Assembly: GCA_034435835.1 (NCBI GenBank)
Contig: DAOTWF010000025.1
Span: 1 to 36,992, forward strand
Length of the DNA stretch: 36,992 bases
Source of the DNA: CALJTV01 sp034435835
GTDB taxonomy: Bacteria > Chloroflexota > Dehalococcoidia > GIF9 > UBA5629
Direction of reading: 5' to 3'
Below are positions 25,350 through 33,536 of this stretch, in pieces. Within the stretch, counting starts at the first letter, position 1. Each line of letters begins with the position of its first letter. The position numbers and the translations under genes were made by a program. The notes under the pieces were generated by a model, which saw only the letters and a list, made by a program, of their open reading frames with translations, ran no database searches and was not told where the DNA came from.

Positions 25350-27068
25350 CTATTTGCCTCTCCTCTGTTGCTGACTCGGACGGTTAACCTCGTCCTCATG
25401 TGACATCTCAATAAACTGTGAAAGGGCTGCACCAGGCGGCACGATGGGAAAGACGCACTCCTCCGGCTCTATCACAAAATCAATGATAAACGGTCCCCGA
25501 TGTTCCATCGCCTTCTCAATCGCTGATGTTACCAGCTTCTTATCCGTGACCCTGAGCGCAGCAATACCATAGGCATCGGCGATTTTGACGAAGTCCGGAC
25601 CCCAGAGTTGGGTGTGCACATAACGACGTCCGTAGAACAACTGCTGCCATTGCCGCACCATGCCCAGATAACCGTTGTTCATGATCGCTATCTTAATGTC
25701 CAGCCCCTCCTGCACAATGGTCGCCAGTTCCTGAATGGTCATCTGAAAGCCACCATCGCCAGCTATACACCAGACAGTCTCTTCAGGGCGACCAACTTTA
25801 GCCCCGATGGCGCCAGGAAGCTCAAACCCCATGGTGCCAAGTCCCCCTGACGATATCAGGCTGTTCGGCTTATCATAAAAAAAGAACTGCGCCGCCCACA
25901 TCTGGTTTTGTCCCACACCAGTGACCACAATGGCATCACCACGCGTGACCTCGTAAATCTGGCGGATGACGTACTGGGGTATAAGACAATCGGTCTCCCG
26001 AACCGTGAGCGCTGGATGCTCCTCACGCCATTGCTCTAGCTGGCTAAGCCATTCCATGTGCTCCCTGGGGATCACCTGTTCATTCAGCGCCTGCAAAACA
26101 TTCTTTACATCCCCAACAATAGGGACATCGACACGGACATTTTTGCCGATTTCAGCAGGATCAATATCTATATGGATGATCTGCGCCTTCGGGGCAAAGG
26201 CACTCACCATTCCAGTTGCCCGATCATCAAACCTCATACCGATAGCCACAATGAGGTCGGCGTCCTGCACCGCTTTGTTGGCATAAGCCATTCCATGCAT
26301 CCCAAGCCAGCCAAAGCTCAAAACATGGGTCTCAGGAAAACAGCCGATGCCCAGAAGGGTGGTGACCACGGGTATCTGCGCCTTCTCAGCTAGCTCACGC
26401 AGCTCGGCAAAAGCTTTTGAAATTATCACACCCCTCCCCGCAATAATAAGCGGCCTCTGCGCACCGTTTATGAGCTCGGCTGCCTTCTTAATCTGGGTGG
26501 GATGTCCGAAAAGCTTTGGCCTGTAGCCGGGCAGGTCAACCCGCTCCGGATAGATAAATTCTGCCTCCTGCTGAAAGACGTCTCGAGGTATGTCTATCAA
26601 AACCGGACCGGGCCTGCCAGTACTAGCGATGTAGAATGCCTCCCCTACCACCCTTGCCATATCCTGGGCACTGAGCACCAAATAATTGTGCTTGGTAATG
26701 GGAAGGGTAATGCCGGTAATATCTATTTCCTGAAAAGCGTCTTTACCAATAAAGGGTGTCGCCACCTGCCCGGTAATAGCCACCATCGGTGATGAGTCAA
26801 GGTAGGCATTGGCAATCCCGGTTACCAAGTTTGTGGCACCGGGACCAGATGTAGCCAGACAAACACCGGTCCTGCCGGTAGCACGGGCATATCCGTCCGC
26901 TGCGTGGGCAGCACACTGCTCATGACGCACCAGGATGTGTCTAAGTTGAGGATACTGCGGCAAGGTATCATAGAGTGGTAACACCGCCCCGCCGGGATAA
27001 CCGAAGATAACCTCCACTCCCTTTCTAACAAGACCTTCACACAGGATTTGAGCTCCAGTCTTCTTCAT
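25350..27068 (-). CDS. ilvB: Acetolactate synthase large (catalytic) subunit
   Basis: A 572-residue thiamine-diphosphate enzyme making acetolactate or acetohydroxybutyrate. The catalytic glutamate lies in HEQCAAHAADGYARATG. The central FAD-binding domain is intact, and the ThDP/Mg motif runs from GDGGFQM to IMNN. The ATG at 27068 matches the family start (MKKTGAQILCEGL). A TTG three codons upstream (27077) lies closer to AGGGG, so the true start is uncertain by three residues. It lies within 16 nt of the ilvD stop. Confidence 0.95.
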   Translation of the reverse strand: MKKTGAQILCEGLVRKGVEVIFGYPGGAVLPLYDTLPQYPQLRHILVRHEQCAAHAADGYARATGRTGVCLATSGPGATNLVTGIANAYLDSSPMVAITGQVATPFIGKDAFQEIDITGITLPITKHNYLVLSAQDMARVVGEAFYIASTGRPGPVLIDIPRDVFQQEAEFIYPERVDLPGYRPKLFGHPTQIKKAAELINGAQRPLIIAGRGVIISKAFAELRELAEKAQIPVVTTLLGIGCFPETHVLSFGWLGMHGMAYANKAVQDADLIVAIGMRFDDRATGMVSAFAPKAQIIHIDIDPAEIGKNVRVDVPIVGDVKNVLQALNEQVIPREHMEWLSQLEQWREEHPALTVRETDCLIPQYVIRQIYEVTRGDAIVVTGVGQNQMWAAQFFFYDKPNSLISSGGLGTMGFELPGAIGAKVGRPEETVWCIAGDGGFQMTIQELATIVQEGLDIKIAIMNNGYLGMVRQWQQLFYGRRYVHTQLWGPDFVKIADAYGIAALRVTDKKLVTSAIEKAMEHRGPFIIDFVIEPEECVFPIVPPGAALSQFIEMSHEDEVNRPSQQQRRGK

Positions 27069-27083
27069 AACTAACAATGTCCC

Positions 27084-28757
27084 CTATCTTTTAAAAACTG
27101 CGCCAGTACTGGCTGAACTTACCTTCTCGGCATAGCGCCTCAAATAACCGCTACTGACCTTCGGCTGAAATGGTGGCAGCTTCTTGAGTCTTTTATTTAT
27201 TTCCTCCTTGCTGACCTTTACCTCGAGTTTCCGCGATGGAATATCAATGCTGATAACATCCCCATCCATGACCGCGGCAATAGGCCCACCTTCAGCCGCC
27301 TCGGGGGACACATGGCCGATAGCCGCTCCCCGCGTAGCACCGGAGAAACGCCCGTCCGTTATGAGGGCTACTTTATCGTCCATGCCCATCCCACTAAGGA
27401 GTGAGGTTGGAGTAAGCATCTCCCGCATCCCCGGGCCACCTTTTGGTCCCTCGTATCTGATAACTACCACATCCCCGGGCTTGATCTGTCCTTCCATTAT
27501 AGCCACCATCGCCATCTCCTCACTATCGAAAACCTTAGCCGGTCCCTCGTGCACCAGCATCTGTGGCACCACCGCAGCACTTTTCACTACGGCACCATCA
27601 GGGGCAAGGCTTCCGAACAACACGCCCAAGCCACCTGTGGCTGAGTAAGGGGAGGAGACAGGACGGATTATTTTCCTGTCCTGTACCTGCGCATCTCGTA
27701 TGACCTCTGCCAGAGCCTTGCCCGAGACCGTCATCACTTGCAGGTTTAGATAGTCCGAAATCTCATGCATAATCGCCGGTATACCTCCAGCCATGTCCAG
27801 ATCCTCGATGTGATAATCACTTGCTGGGCTTATCTTGCAGATATGTGGCACACACCTACTGATCTCATCCACCTCAGACAGGGAGAATTTAATATCGGCT
27901 TCGCTGGCTATCGCCATAAGGTGTAACACCGAATTGGTACTCCCCCCCAATGCCATATCAACAGCAAAAGCATTGTAGATGGACTCCTTTGTTATCACAT
28001 CACGTGGTAACACCCCTTTAGACACAAGTGCCATCACCTGCTTGCCAGCCTTATAAGCCAGTCTAACCCGCCGCACATCCACCGCCGGGATGGTACCGTT
28101 CCCCGGAAGCCCCATACCCAATGCCTCCGTAAGGCAGTTCATAGTATTCGCAGTAAACATGCCAGCACAACTGCCACATCCAGGACAGGCAAGCATTTCC
28201 AGTTCAGTCAGCTCGGATTCAGCCATTTCCCCCCTGACCACTTTGCCCACACCCATAAACACCGAGTTGACGTCCAGAAACTGTACCTGCCCGTTTCTTA
28301 ACCGCCGCCCAGCGAGCATAGGTCCGCCGCTAACAAAAATGGACGGTAGATTTAACCGCACCGCCGCCATAAGCATGCCCGGGACTACTTTGTCACAATT
28401 CGGTATGAACACCAGCCCATCAAACGCATGCGCTACAGCCAAGGTCTCCACAGAGTCGGCGATTAACTCCCTGCTGGGCAGACTGTACTTCATCCCGGGA
28501 TGGTTCATGGCAATACCATCACAAATAGCGATGGTATTGACTTCGAATGGAACGCCGCCGCAGCTCCTCACCCCTTCCTTGACAGCCTGGGCAATCGTCC
28601 TCAAATGGATATGTCCCGGCACCACCTCACTGAAACTGTTGACCACCCCGATGAATGGCTTTGCAAAGTCCTCCTCGCATAACCCAAGTGCCCGAAATAG
28701 GGCGCGGTGGGGTGCTCGTTCCACCCCCTTCTTCACACTATCGCTAGGCATACTCAT
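27084..28757 (-). CDS. ilvD: Dihydroxy-acid dehydratase
   Basis: A 557-residue iron-sulfur dehydratase. The cluster cysteines lie in PNCDKVVPGM and CPGCGSCAGMFTANTMNCL, and the C-terminal domain carries TDGRFSGATRGAAIGHVSPEA. It dehydrates dihydroxyisovalerate and dihydroxymethylvalerate to the 2-oxoacids. Two in-frame ATGs (28757, 28751) are possible starts, with AGGGCGG upstream. It lies 47 nt after rpiB on the same strand, so the cluster promoter could be upstream of rpiB. Confidence 0.95.
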   Translation of the reverse strand: MSMPSDSVKKGVERAPHRALFRALGLCEEDFAKPFIGVVNSFSEVVPGHIHLRTIAQAVKEGVRSCGGVPFEVNTIAICDGIAMNHPGMKYSLPSRELIADSVETLAVAHAFDGLVFIPNCDKVVPGMLMAAVRLNLPSIFVSGGPMLAGRRLRNGQVQFLDVNSVFMGVGKVVRGEMAESELTELEMLACPGCGSCAGMFTANTMNCLTEALGMGLPGNGTIPAVDVRRVRLAYKAGKQVMALVSKGVLPRDVITKESIYNAFAVDMALGGSTNSVLHLMAIASEADIKFSLSEVDEISRCVPHICKISPASDYHIEDLDMAGGIPAIMHEISDYLNLQVMTVSGKALAEVIRDAQVQDRKIIRPVSSPYSATGGLGVLFGSLAPDGAVVKSAAVVPQMLVHEGPAKVFDSEEMAMVAIMEGQIKPGDVVVIRYEGPKGGPGMREMLTPTSLLSGMGMDDKVALITDGRFSGATRGAAIGHVSPEAAEGGPIAAVMDGDVISIDIPSRKLEVKVSKEEINKRLKKLPPFQPKVSSGYLRRYAEKVSSASTGAVFKR

Positions 28758-28804
28758 ACGAAACCGCCCTAAAAATGGCTAATGGAAGTAAACTATCACA
28801 GCGC

Positions 28805-29260
28805 CTATTTGTTGTCAAGCTGATTTTCCTCTAAATTGCGTATCTTTTCCACCCGGCGCAAATGCCTGCCACCATCAAATTTTACGGAAAGATAGGTCCT
28901 GACTATCTCACAAGCTAGTCCTGGCTCAGTAGTTTCGGCACCCAGACATAGGACGTTGGCATCGTTGTGCCGCCGTGCCCTTTCAGCGCTCAACACACTG
29001 CAGCAAAGTGCAGCCCTTATCCCTTTTACCTTGTTAGCAGCTATGCTCATGCCTATACCGGTGGCACAGATTAATATCCCGTGTTCGAAGTTCCCCTCAG
29101 CAACTTCTATAGCTACCCGCATGGCAATGTCAGGATAGTCTACCGGCTCCTCGGTATAGCAGCCAAAGTCCCGGAATTCATGCCCCGAGCTCTCCAGAAC
29201 ATCCATAATTGTCTGTTTTAATCTCAGACCACGATGGTCACAACCTAGCACAACTCGCAT
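28805..29260 (-). CDS. rpiB: Ribose 5-phosphate isomerase B
   Basis: A 151-residue RpiB/LacAB-type isomerase interconverting ribose 5-phosphate and ribulose 5-phosphate. It carries GCDHRGLRLK at the N-terminus, the catalytic cysteine in LICATGIGMSIAANK, and RRHNDANVLCLGAE. The family segment with the phosphate-contacting arginines (HLRRVEKI) ends the fold. It is divergent from guaA across 184 bp. It may be the first gene of the branched-chain amino acid transcript; the only promoter-like signal there (TAAAAT on the minus strand near 29363) is weak. Confidence 0.93.
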   Translation of the reverse strand: MRVVLGCDHRGLRLKQTIMDVLESSGHEFRDFGCYTEEPVDYPDIAMRVAIEVAEGNFEHGILICATGIGMSIAANKVKGIRAALCCSVLSAERARRHNDANVLCLGAETTEPGLACEIVRTYLSVKFDGGRHLRRVEKIRNLEENQLDNK

Positions 29261-29409
29261 CTCTCACCAATCCGAAACATTTCACTCTACTAAGCTTCTG
29301 CCATATCCCGTAAGTCTCGCAACTGCGTCACGCAAAAGCCGCCTTAAGCCTTTTTAGGACATATTTTACAACACTTTACTCGCCTCGTGTTTAAAGCGAC
29401 ACCGGGTAC

Positions 29410-29437
29410 TGCACACAGTCCGCTTCTATGCTATACT
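29410..29437 (+). promoter_or_regulatory. Extended -10 promoter placing the start at the guaA ATG
   Basis: TGCACA (29410-29415), a 16-nt spacer, then TGC followed by TATACT (29432-29437), an extended -10. The guaA ATG begins 8 nt after the -10 box, where transcription itself should begin. The transcript would thus be leaderless or nearly so. No ribosome binding site lies between them. Confidence 0.55.
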
Positions 29438-29444
29438 AAAACAA

Positions 29445-31112
29445 ATGGACAGCCAGAACACCAGTCACCGTATAGCCACCAGCGACGACATTGAGGTCTC
29501 AACCTATCTGGAAATCGCCAAGGAGCTCCATGGGGAGCAACCGGCGCCCCAGCCAGAGATAACGACGCCAACTGCTCGCGAGACCATAGCCATCATCGAC
29601 TTCGGCTCCCAGTACAGTCATCTGATTGCTCGCAGGGTTCGTGAGTGTCATGTGTATTGCGAGCTCATTGCCCACGATGAGCCATGGCAGAAAATCGCCT
29701 CGCTTAAGCCAAAAGGTATCATCCTCTCCGGTGGACCAGCAAGTGTATACCAGCAGGGGGCACCACTAGCGCCCCTGGAGATCTACGAAAGCCACCTGCC
29801 AATACTCGGGATCTGCTACGGAATGCAGGTAATTACGCATCAATTGGGCGGTAAGGTAGCCCCAGCAACCAAACACGAGTACGGGCAGGCAATCCTGCAC
29901 ATAAGCGACAAAAATTGCCCGCTGCTAGCTGGACTGCCGTCCTCCGTGCCTGTCTGGATGAGCCACGGTGACCAGATAGTGGAACTCCCGCACGGCTTCA
30001 AATCGCTAGCTTACACGGAGAATTCGCCAGCAGCGGTAATCGGAAATGAGCGGAGCATCTTTGGGCTGCAGTTCCACCCCGAGGTAGCTCATACCCCCCA
30101 GGGGAAAACGATAATTCAAAACTTCCTCTACCGAATATGTGGCTGCGAAGGCACCTGGACACCTTCAAACTTTATAAACGAGACTATAGAAAACATAAGG
30201 GAGCAAGTAAAAGGAGGAAGGGTCATCTGCGCCCTGTCCGGTGGTGTGGATTCAGCAGTGACTGCCACTCTTGTCCACCGCGCTGTGGGCAACCAACTAA
30301 CCTGCATCTTTGTCAACAATGGTCTCCTCCGCCGCGAAGAACCAGAGCGAGCGCTCAAAACCTTTCGTGATAAACTGAAAATGAATGTGGTCTATGTGGA
30401 TGCCTCCCGCAGATTTCTGAGACGGCTAAAAGGCGTAACCGACCCTGAGCTTAAACGCCGCCGCGTAGGCGAAGAGTTCATAAAGGTCTTCGAATATAAG
30501 GCTGCCCAGCTGGGCAAGGTCGACTTTCTGGCTCAGGGCACGCTATACCCGGATGTTATCGAAAGCACCACCAAGGAGACCAAGGCAGCAGCCAGGATAA
30601 AGACCCACCACAATGTGGGTGGCTTGCCGGCAAAAATGTCTCTGAGGCTCATTGAGCCGCTGCGCTACCTGTTCAAGGACGAGGTGCGCGAGGTGGGCTT
30701 AGCCCTTGGCCTTCCTGAAGACATAGTCTGGCGCCAGCCTTTCCCCGGTCCGGGACTTGCCATCCGCATCATCGGAGAGATAACTCCGGAGAAGCTGGAA
30801 ATACTCCGTGCCGCCGATTGGATAGTTATGAATGAAATTAAAAAGGCGAACCTTTACCGGCAGCTATGGCAGTCATTTGCCGTCCTTACAGATCTGAAAA
30901 GTGTCGGTGTAATGGGCGACTACCGCACATACGGGTATCTTGTGGCTGTCCGCGCCGTGACCAGTCAGGATGCCATGACAGCAGACTGGGCAAGGCTGCC
31001 CTATGACCTTCTGGCTCGCATATCCAGCCGTATCGTCAACGAGGTGCCCGAGGTTAACCGCGTTGTCTACGACATCACCAGCAAGCCCCCATCCACAATA
31101 GAGTGGGAATGA
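29445..31112 (+). CDS. guaA: GMP synthase (glutamine-hydrolysing)
   Basis: A 555-residue GuaA converting XMP to GMP with ATP and glutamine. The class I glutaminase domain has nucleophile C124 in GICYGMQV and H211/E213 in QFHPEV. The ATP-pyrophosphatase P-loop is SGGVDS (265-270). The C-terminal dimer domain has PFPGPGLAIRIIGE and ends TSKPPSTIEWE. Before the normal start (about residue 46, ETIAIIDFGSQYS) there is a hydrophilic 45-residue extension. No other in-frame start codon lies between, so it appears real. The promoter arrangement implies leaderless translation. The stop overlaps the next gene by 4 nt. Confidence 0.94.
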   Translation: MDSQNTSHRIATSDDIEVSTYLEIAKELHGEQPAPQPEITTPTARETIAIIDFGSQYSHLIARRVRECHVYCELIAHDEPWQKIASLKPKGIILSGGPASVYQQGAPLAPLEIYESHLPILGICYGMQVITHQLGGKVAPATKHEYGQAILHISDKNCPLLAGLPSSVPVWMSHGDQIVELPHGFKSLAYTENSPAAVIGNERSIFGLQFHPEVAHTPQGKTIIQNFLYRICGCEGTWTPSNFINETIENIREQVKGGRVICALSGGVDSAVTATLVHRAVGNQLTCIFVNNGLLRREEPERALKTFRDKLKMNVVYVDASRRFLRRLKGVTDPELKRRRVGEEFIKVFEYKAAQLGKVDFLAQGTLYPDVIESTTKETKAAARIKTHHNVGGLPAKMSLRLIEPLRYLFKDEVREVGLALGLPEDIVWRQPFPGPGLAIRIIGEITPEKLEILRAADWIVMNEIKKANLYRQLWQSFAVLTDLKSVGVMGDYRTYGYLVAVRAVTSQDAMTADWARLPYDLLARISSRIVNEVPEVNRVVYDITSKPPSTIEWE

Positions 31113-31639
31113 TAATTGCTGCACTCTATCAGTTGATCGCGCTGGCTACTTTCCCGGGAATCATATTGCACGAATGGTCCCACAAGTTCTTCTGTGAAAG
31201 ACTCGGGGTTTCTGTACAGAAAGTGTGCTACTTCAGACTGGGGAATCCTTCGGGATATGTCATACACGCTCCCATAAATCACCTTGGTAAGGCACTTGTC
31301 GTAGCAATTGCACCTCTGCTCCTCAATGCCAGTGTCTCCATAGTAATCTTTGCCCTTGCCTTCAAAGTATCCCCGTATACCAGCTTCTCCCTGGCTCTGT
31401 GCTGGTTTGGCATTTCGTCAGCCATGCATTCCTTTCCCAGCACTCAAGATTTAGAAAGTCTGTACCGGAGTGCCAAACGAGTCGGGATACACAGCCCCCT
31501 GGCATTGCTGAGCTTGCCCGCGCTCTGGCTGATCAGAGCTCTCAGGCCCCGTGATACCATCTGGCCTGGCTTGATTTTTGCCATGGTGATCCTGCTATCC
31601 ACTGCCTTCCTAGTCAAAGCTAATGGCTTGACCTTCTAG
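31109..31639 (+). CDS. Small membrane HExxH protein, putative metalloprotease
   Basis: A 176-residue, strongly hydrophobic protein with about four to five membrane segments. HEWSH (residues 21-25) at the end of the first segment is an HExxH zinc motif placed in the membrane, as in site-2-type (M50-like) peptidases. A possible third ligand is the aspartate of SFPSTQD near residue 112. It lacks the NPxxD motif of classical S2P proteins and any PDZ domain. ATG 31109 overlaps the guaA stop as ATGA, so it is translationally coupled to guaA. An earlier in-frame GTG (31103) is less likely. The substrate is unknown. Confidence 0.72.
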   Translation: MIIAALYQLIALATFPGIILHEWSHKFFCERLGVSVQKVCYFRLGNPSGYVIHAPINHLGKALVVAIAPLLLNASVSIVIFALAFKVSPYTSFSLALCWFGISSAMHSFPSTQDLESLYRSAKRVGIHSPLALLSLPALWLIRALRPRDTIWPGLIFAMVILLSTAFLVKANGLTF

Positions 31640-31982
31640 CACCGGCAGCCAACACTAATGACAATTAGCTATCAGCACCACACCAGAAAAGTACTACAGG
31701 TAAAAAATTCTTGGAGTGAACCCCGGGGCTGGACACTTTCGGTTAGGATGATCAGGAAGGTGTGGCAGGGGCGGAGTATAACCGAAGGAGGAAGGACCCT
31801 GTTTGGAGAACGAGGTTTAAAAAGACTTTAGAAATCGAAGACATCGAGCAGTGGAAGGGGCAATCTGTTTTAAGGCGTTGGTCACCGAGTATATAAATGT
31901 CTAATTCTGCCCCACAGGAGAGAGTCCTAGAAGCTCAAACATCCCGCTAATTGATTATAGTAAAACCTGCCTCCGTAAGGGT
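31640..31982. other. Non-coding stretch with possible eroded insertion-sequence remnant
   Basis: No credible gene is seen. Around 31728-31830 the sequence resembles the edge of an insertion sequence: GGACACTTTCGGTTA is followed by a purine-rich leader. An 8-bp inverted repeat TTCGGTTA/TAACCGAA lies at 31738-31745 and 31779-31786. A short frame follows (TRFKKTLEIEDIEQWKG) and ends at a stop near 31900. A transposase could not be recognised, so this is only a suggestion. The remainder holds nothing identifiable until the promoter at 31983. Confidence 0.3.
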
Positions 31983-32011
31983 TTGACACAGCTCAAAGTC
32001 TGAGATACATT
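31983..32011 (+). promoter_or_regulatory. Promoter of the HMG-CoA-synthase-like/thiolase operon
   Basis: A perfect TTGACA (31983-31988), a 17-nt spacer and TACATT (32006-32011). The start predicted near 32018 gives a leader of about 37 nt containing CAGGAGGT before the ATG at 32055. Confidence 0.58.
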
Positions 32012-32054
32012 AGTGCTTGGTTCCACAAAGCTGATACCAGGAGGTTTAACTTAA

Positions 32055-33497
32055 ATGGTTGGTATTAAGTCATACGGAGCCTACATCCCCAGGTATCGGA
32101 TGAACCACAATACTATCTTCGGAGCGGTTGGGTTCCTGGGTGCATTTCCTACACCCGGAGAGAAAGCAGTTGCCAATCACGATGAGGATGCCATCACTAT
32201 GGCAGTTGCCGCTGCAATTGACTGCGTAGGCGAGCTAAAGCGAGAGGCGATAGACTGTCTGTATCTTGCCACCACCAGTCAGCCATACCTGCTGAGGCAA
32301 AACTCGGCAATAGTCGCTGCTGCGCTTGATCTGAAGCCTGATATAAGGACTGCAGACTTCATCGCCTCCAACAAAGCGGGGACCACTGCTCTCCTCTCCG
32401 CCTTTGATGCTGTTAAAGGTGGCACTTCAAGTAACGTTATGGTCTGTGCTTCCGACTGCCGGTTGAGCAAGCCAGGTAGTCCTCAGGAACATCTTTACGG
32501 TGATGGTGCTGCAGCCCTATGGGTAGCGAATGACGGGGTGATTGCCACTTTCCAGGGTTATTATTCTGTGTCTTATGATTTCCCTGACCGCTGGAAAATA
32601 AGCACCGAAGAGTTTGAACACGCCTGGGAAGACAGATTTATTCGGGACGAAGGCTACATCAAAATGTTACCTGAGGCCATTTCTGGGTTGCTGAAAAAAT
32701 ATGATCTGAAGGTCAACGATTTTGCCAAGATTGCATTCCCCGGTATTTATGCCAGAGAGCACGCCGCCATTCTCAAACGATTGGGGGCTGAGCCTGAGCA
32801 GATCCAGGACACGTTAATCAACAGCATTGGTGATACTGGGGCAGCTTCGCCCTTAATGATGCTGGCAGCCGCTCTAGAGGACGCCAGGCCCGGAGATAAG
32901 ATTCTAGTCGCCAGCTTTGGCAACGGCAGCGATGCCCTGTTTGTCCAGGTAACCGAAAACATAAAGAATCTTCGGGAGAGACGCGGGGTGAACAAACATC
33001 TGGCTTCAAAAAAGGAACTTACCAGCTATGAAAAGTATCTGGCATTCCGTAACCTTGCTCCCATGGATATCGGTTTGCGGGGCGAAGTGGGTATCCGCAC
33101 TCCGATGTCCACACTGTACAGAGAGCGAAAAACAATCCTGGCGCTCTGTGGTTCCAAATGCAAAAAGTGTGGCACCCCTCAATACCCACCCCAGAGAATA
33201 TGTGTCAATCCTGATTGTGGAGCGATAGATGAGATGGAAGATTATCGCTTTTCTGACAAGAAAGGCATTGTGTTCACCTACACCGGAGACAATCTGGCTG
33301 CAAGCATTGACCCGCCGTCAATCTACGGTCTGGTAGATTTTGACGGAGGTGGAAGATACTGGTTCGACTTTACAGATTGCGATCTCGACTCAATCAAAGT
33401 AGGCATGCCGGTGGAAATGACTTTCCGTAGAAGGTACGCAGATGAGCCCACCGGTGTTTACGGATATGCCTGGAAGGCAACACCGATACGTGCCTAG
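32055..33497 (+). CDS. HMG-CoA-synthase-like protein fused to DUF35, nucleophilic Cys replaced
   Basis: A 480-residue fusion. Residues ~1-300 have the HMG-CoA synthase (thiolase-like) fold, opening VGIKSYGAYIPRYRM and ending its core with GDKILVASFGNGSDALFVQV. Residues ~355-480 form a DUF35 unit, with a zinc ribbon (C369-x2-C372, C383-x4-C388) and an OB-fold. In archaeal HMG-CoA synthases the nucleophile lies in a CKAGT motif. Here the segment is SNKAGT, placing Asn106 at that position. The catalytic-histidine region (FHQP type) reads AFPGIY. Normal HMG-CoA synthesis is therefore unlikely; a structural or divergent acyl-CoA role is inferred. An SCP-x-type thiolase follows by 39 bp. Confidence 0.82.
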   Translation: MVGIKSYGAYIPRYRMNHNTIFGAVGFLGAFPTPGEKAVANHDEDAITMAVAAAIDCVGELKREAIDCLYLATTSQPYLLRQNSAIVAAALDLKPDIRTADFIASNKAGTTALLSAFDAVKGGTSSNVMVCASDCRLSKPGSPQEHLYGDGAAALWVANDGVIATFQGYYSVSYDFPDRWKISTEEFEHAWEDRFIRDEGYIKMLPEAISGLLKKYDLKVNDFAKIAFPGIYAREHAAILKRLGAEPEQIQDTLINSIGDTGAASPLMMLAAALEDARPGDKILVASFGNGSDALFVQVTENIKNLRERRGVNKHLASKKELTSYEKYLAFRNLAPMDIGLRGEVGIRTPMSTLYRERKTILALCGSKCKKCGTPQYPPQRICVNPDCGAIDEMEDYRFSDKKGIVFTYTGDNLAASIDPPSIYGLVDFDGGGRYWFDFTDCDLDSIKVGMPVEMTFRRRYADEPTGVYGYAWKATPIRA

Positions 33498-33536
33498 AGT
33501 TGTCCACCGGGAGGAAAAAACGCAGGAGATATAGGT

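Noticed and set aside
28758..29444. T-box or leader-peptide attenuator ahead of the branched-chain amino acid cluster
   Set aside because: The 47-nt gap before ilvD and the 184-bp region before rpiB contain no T-box sequence, no run of Leu/Ile/Val codons and no terminator hairpin.
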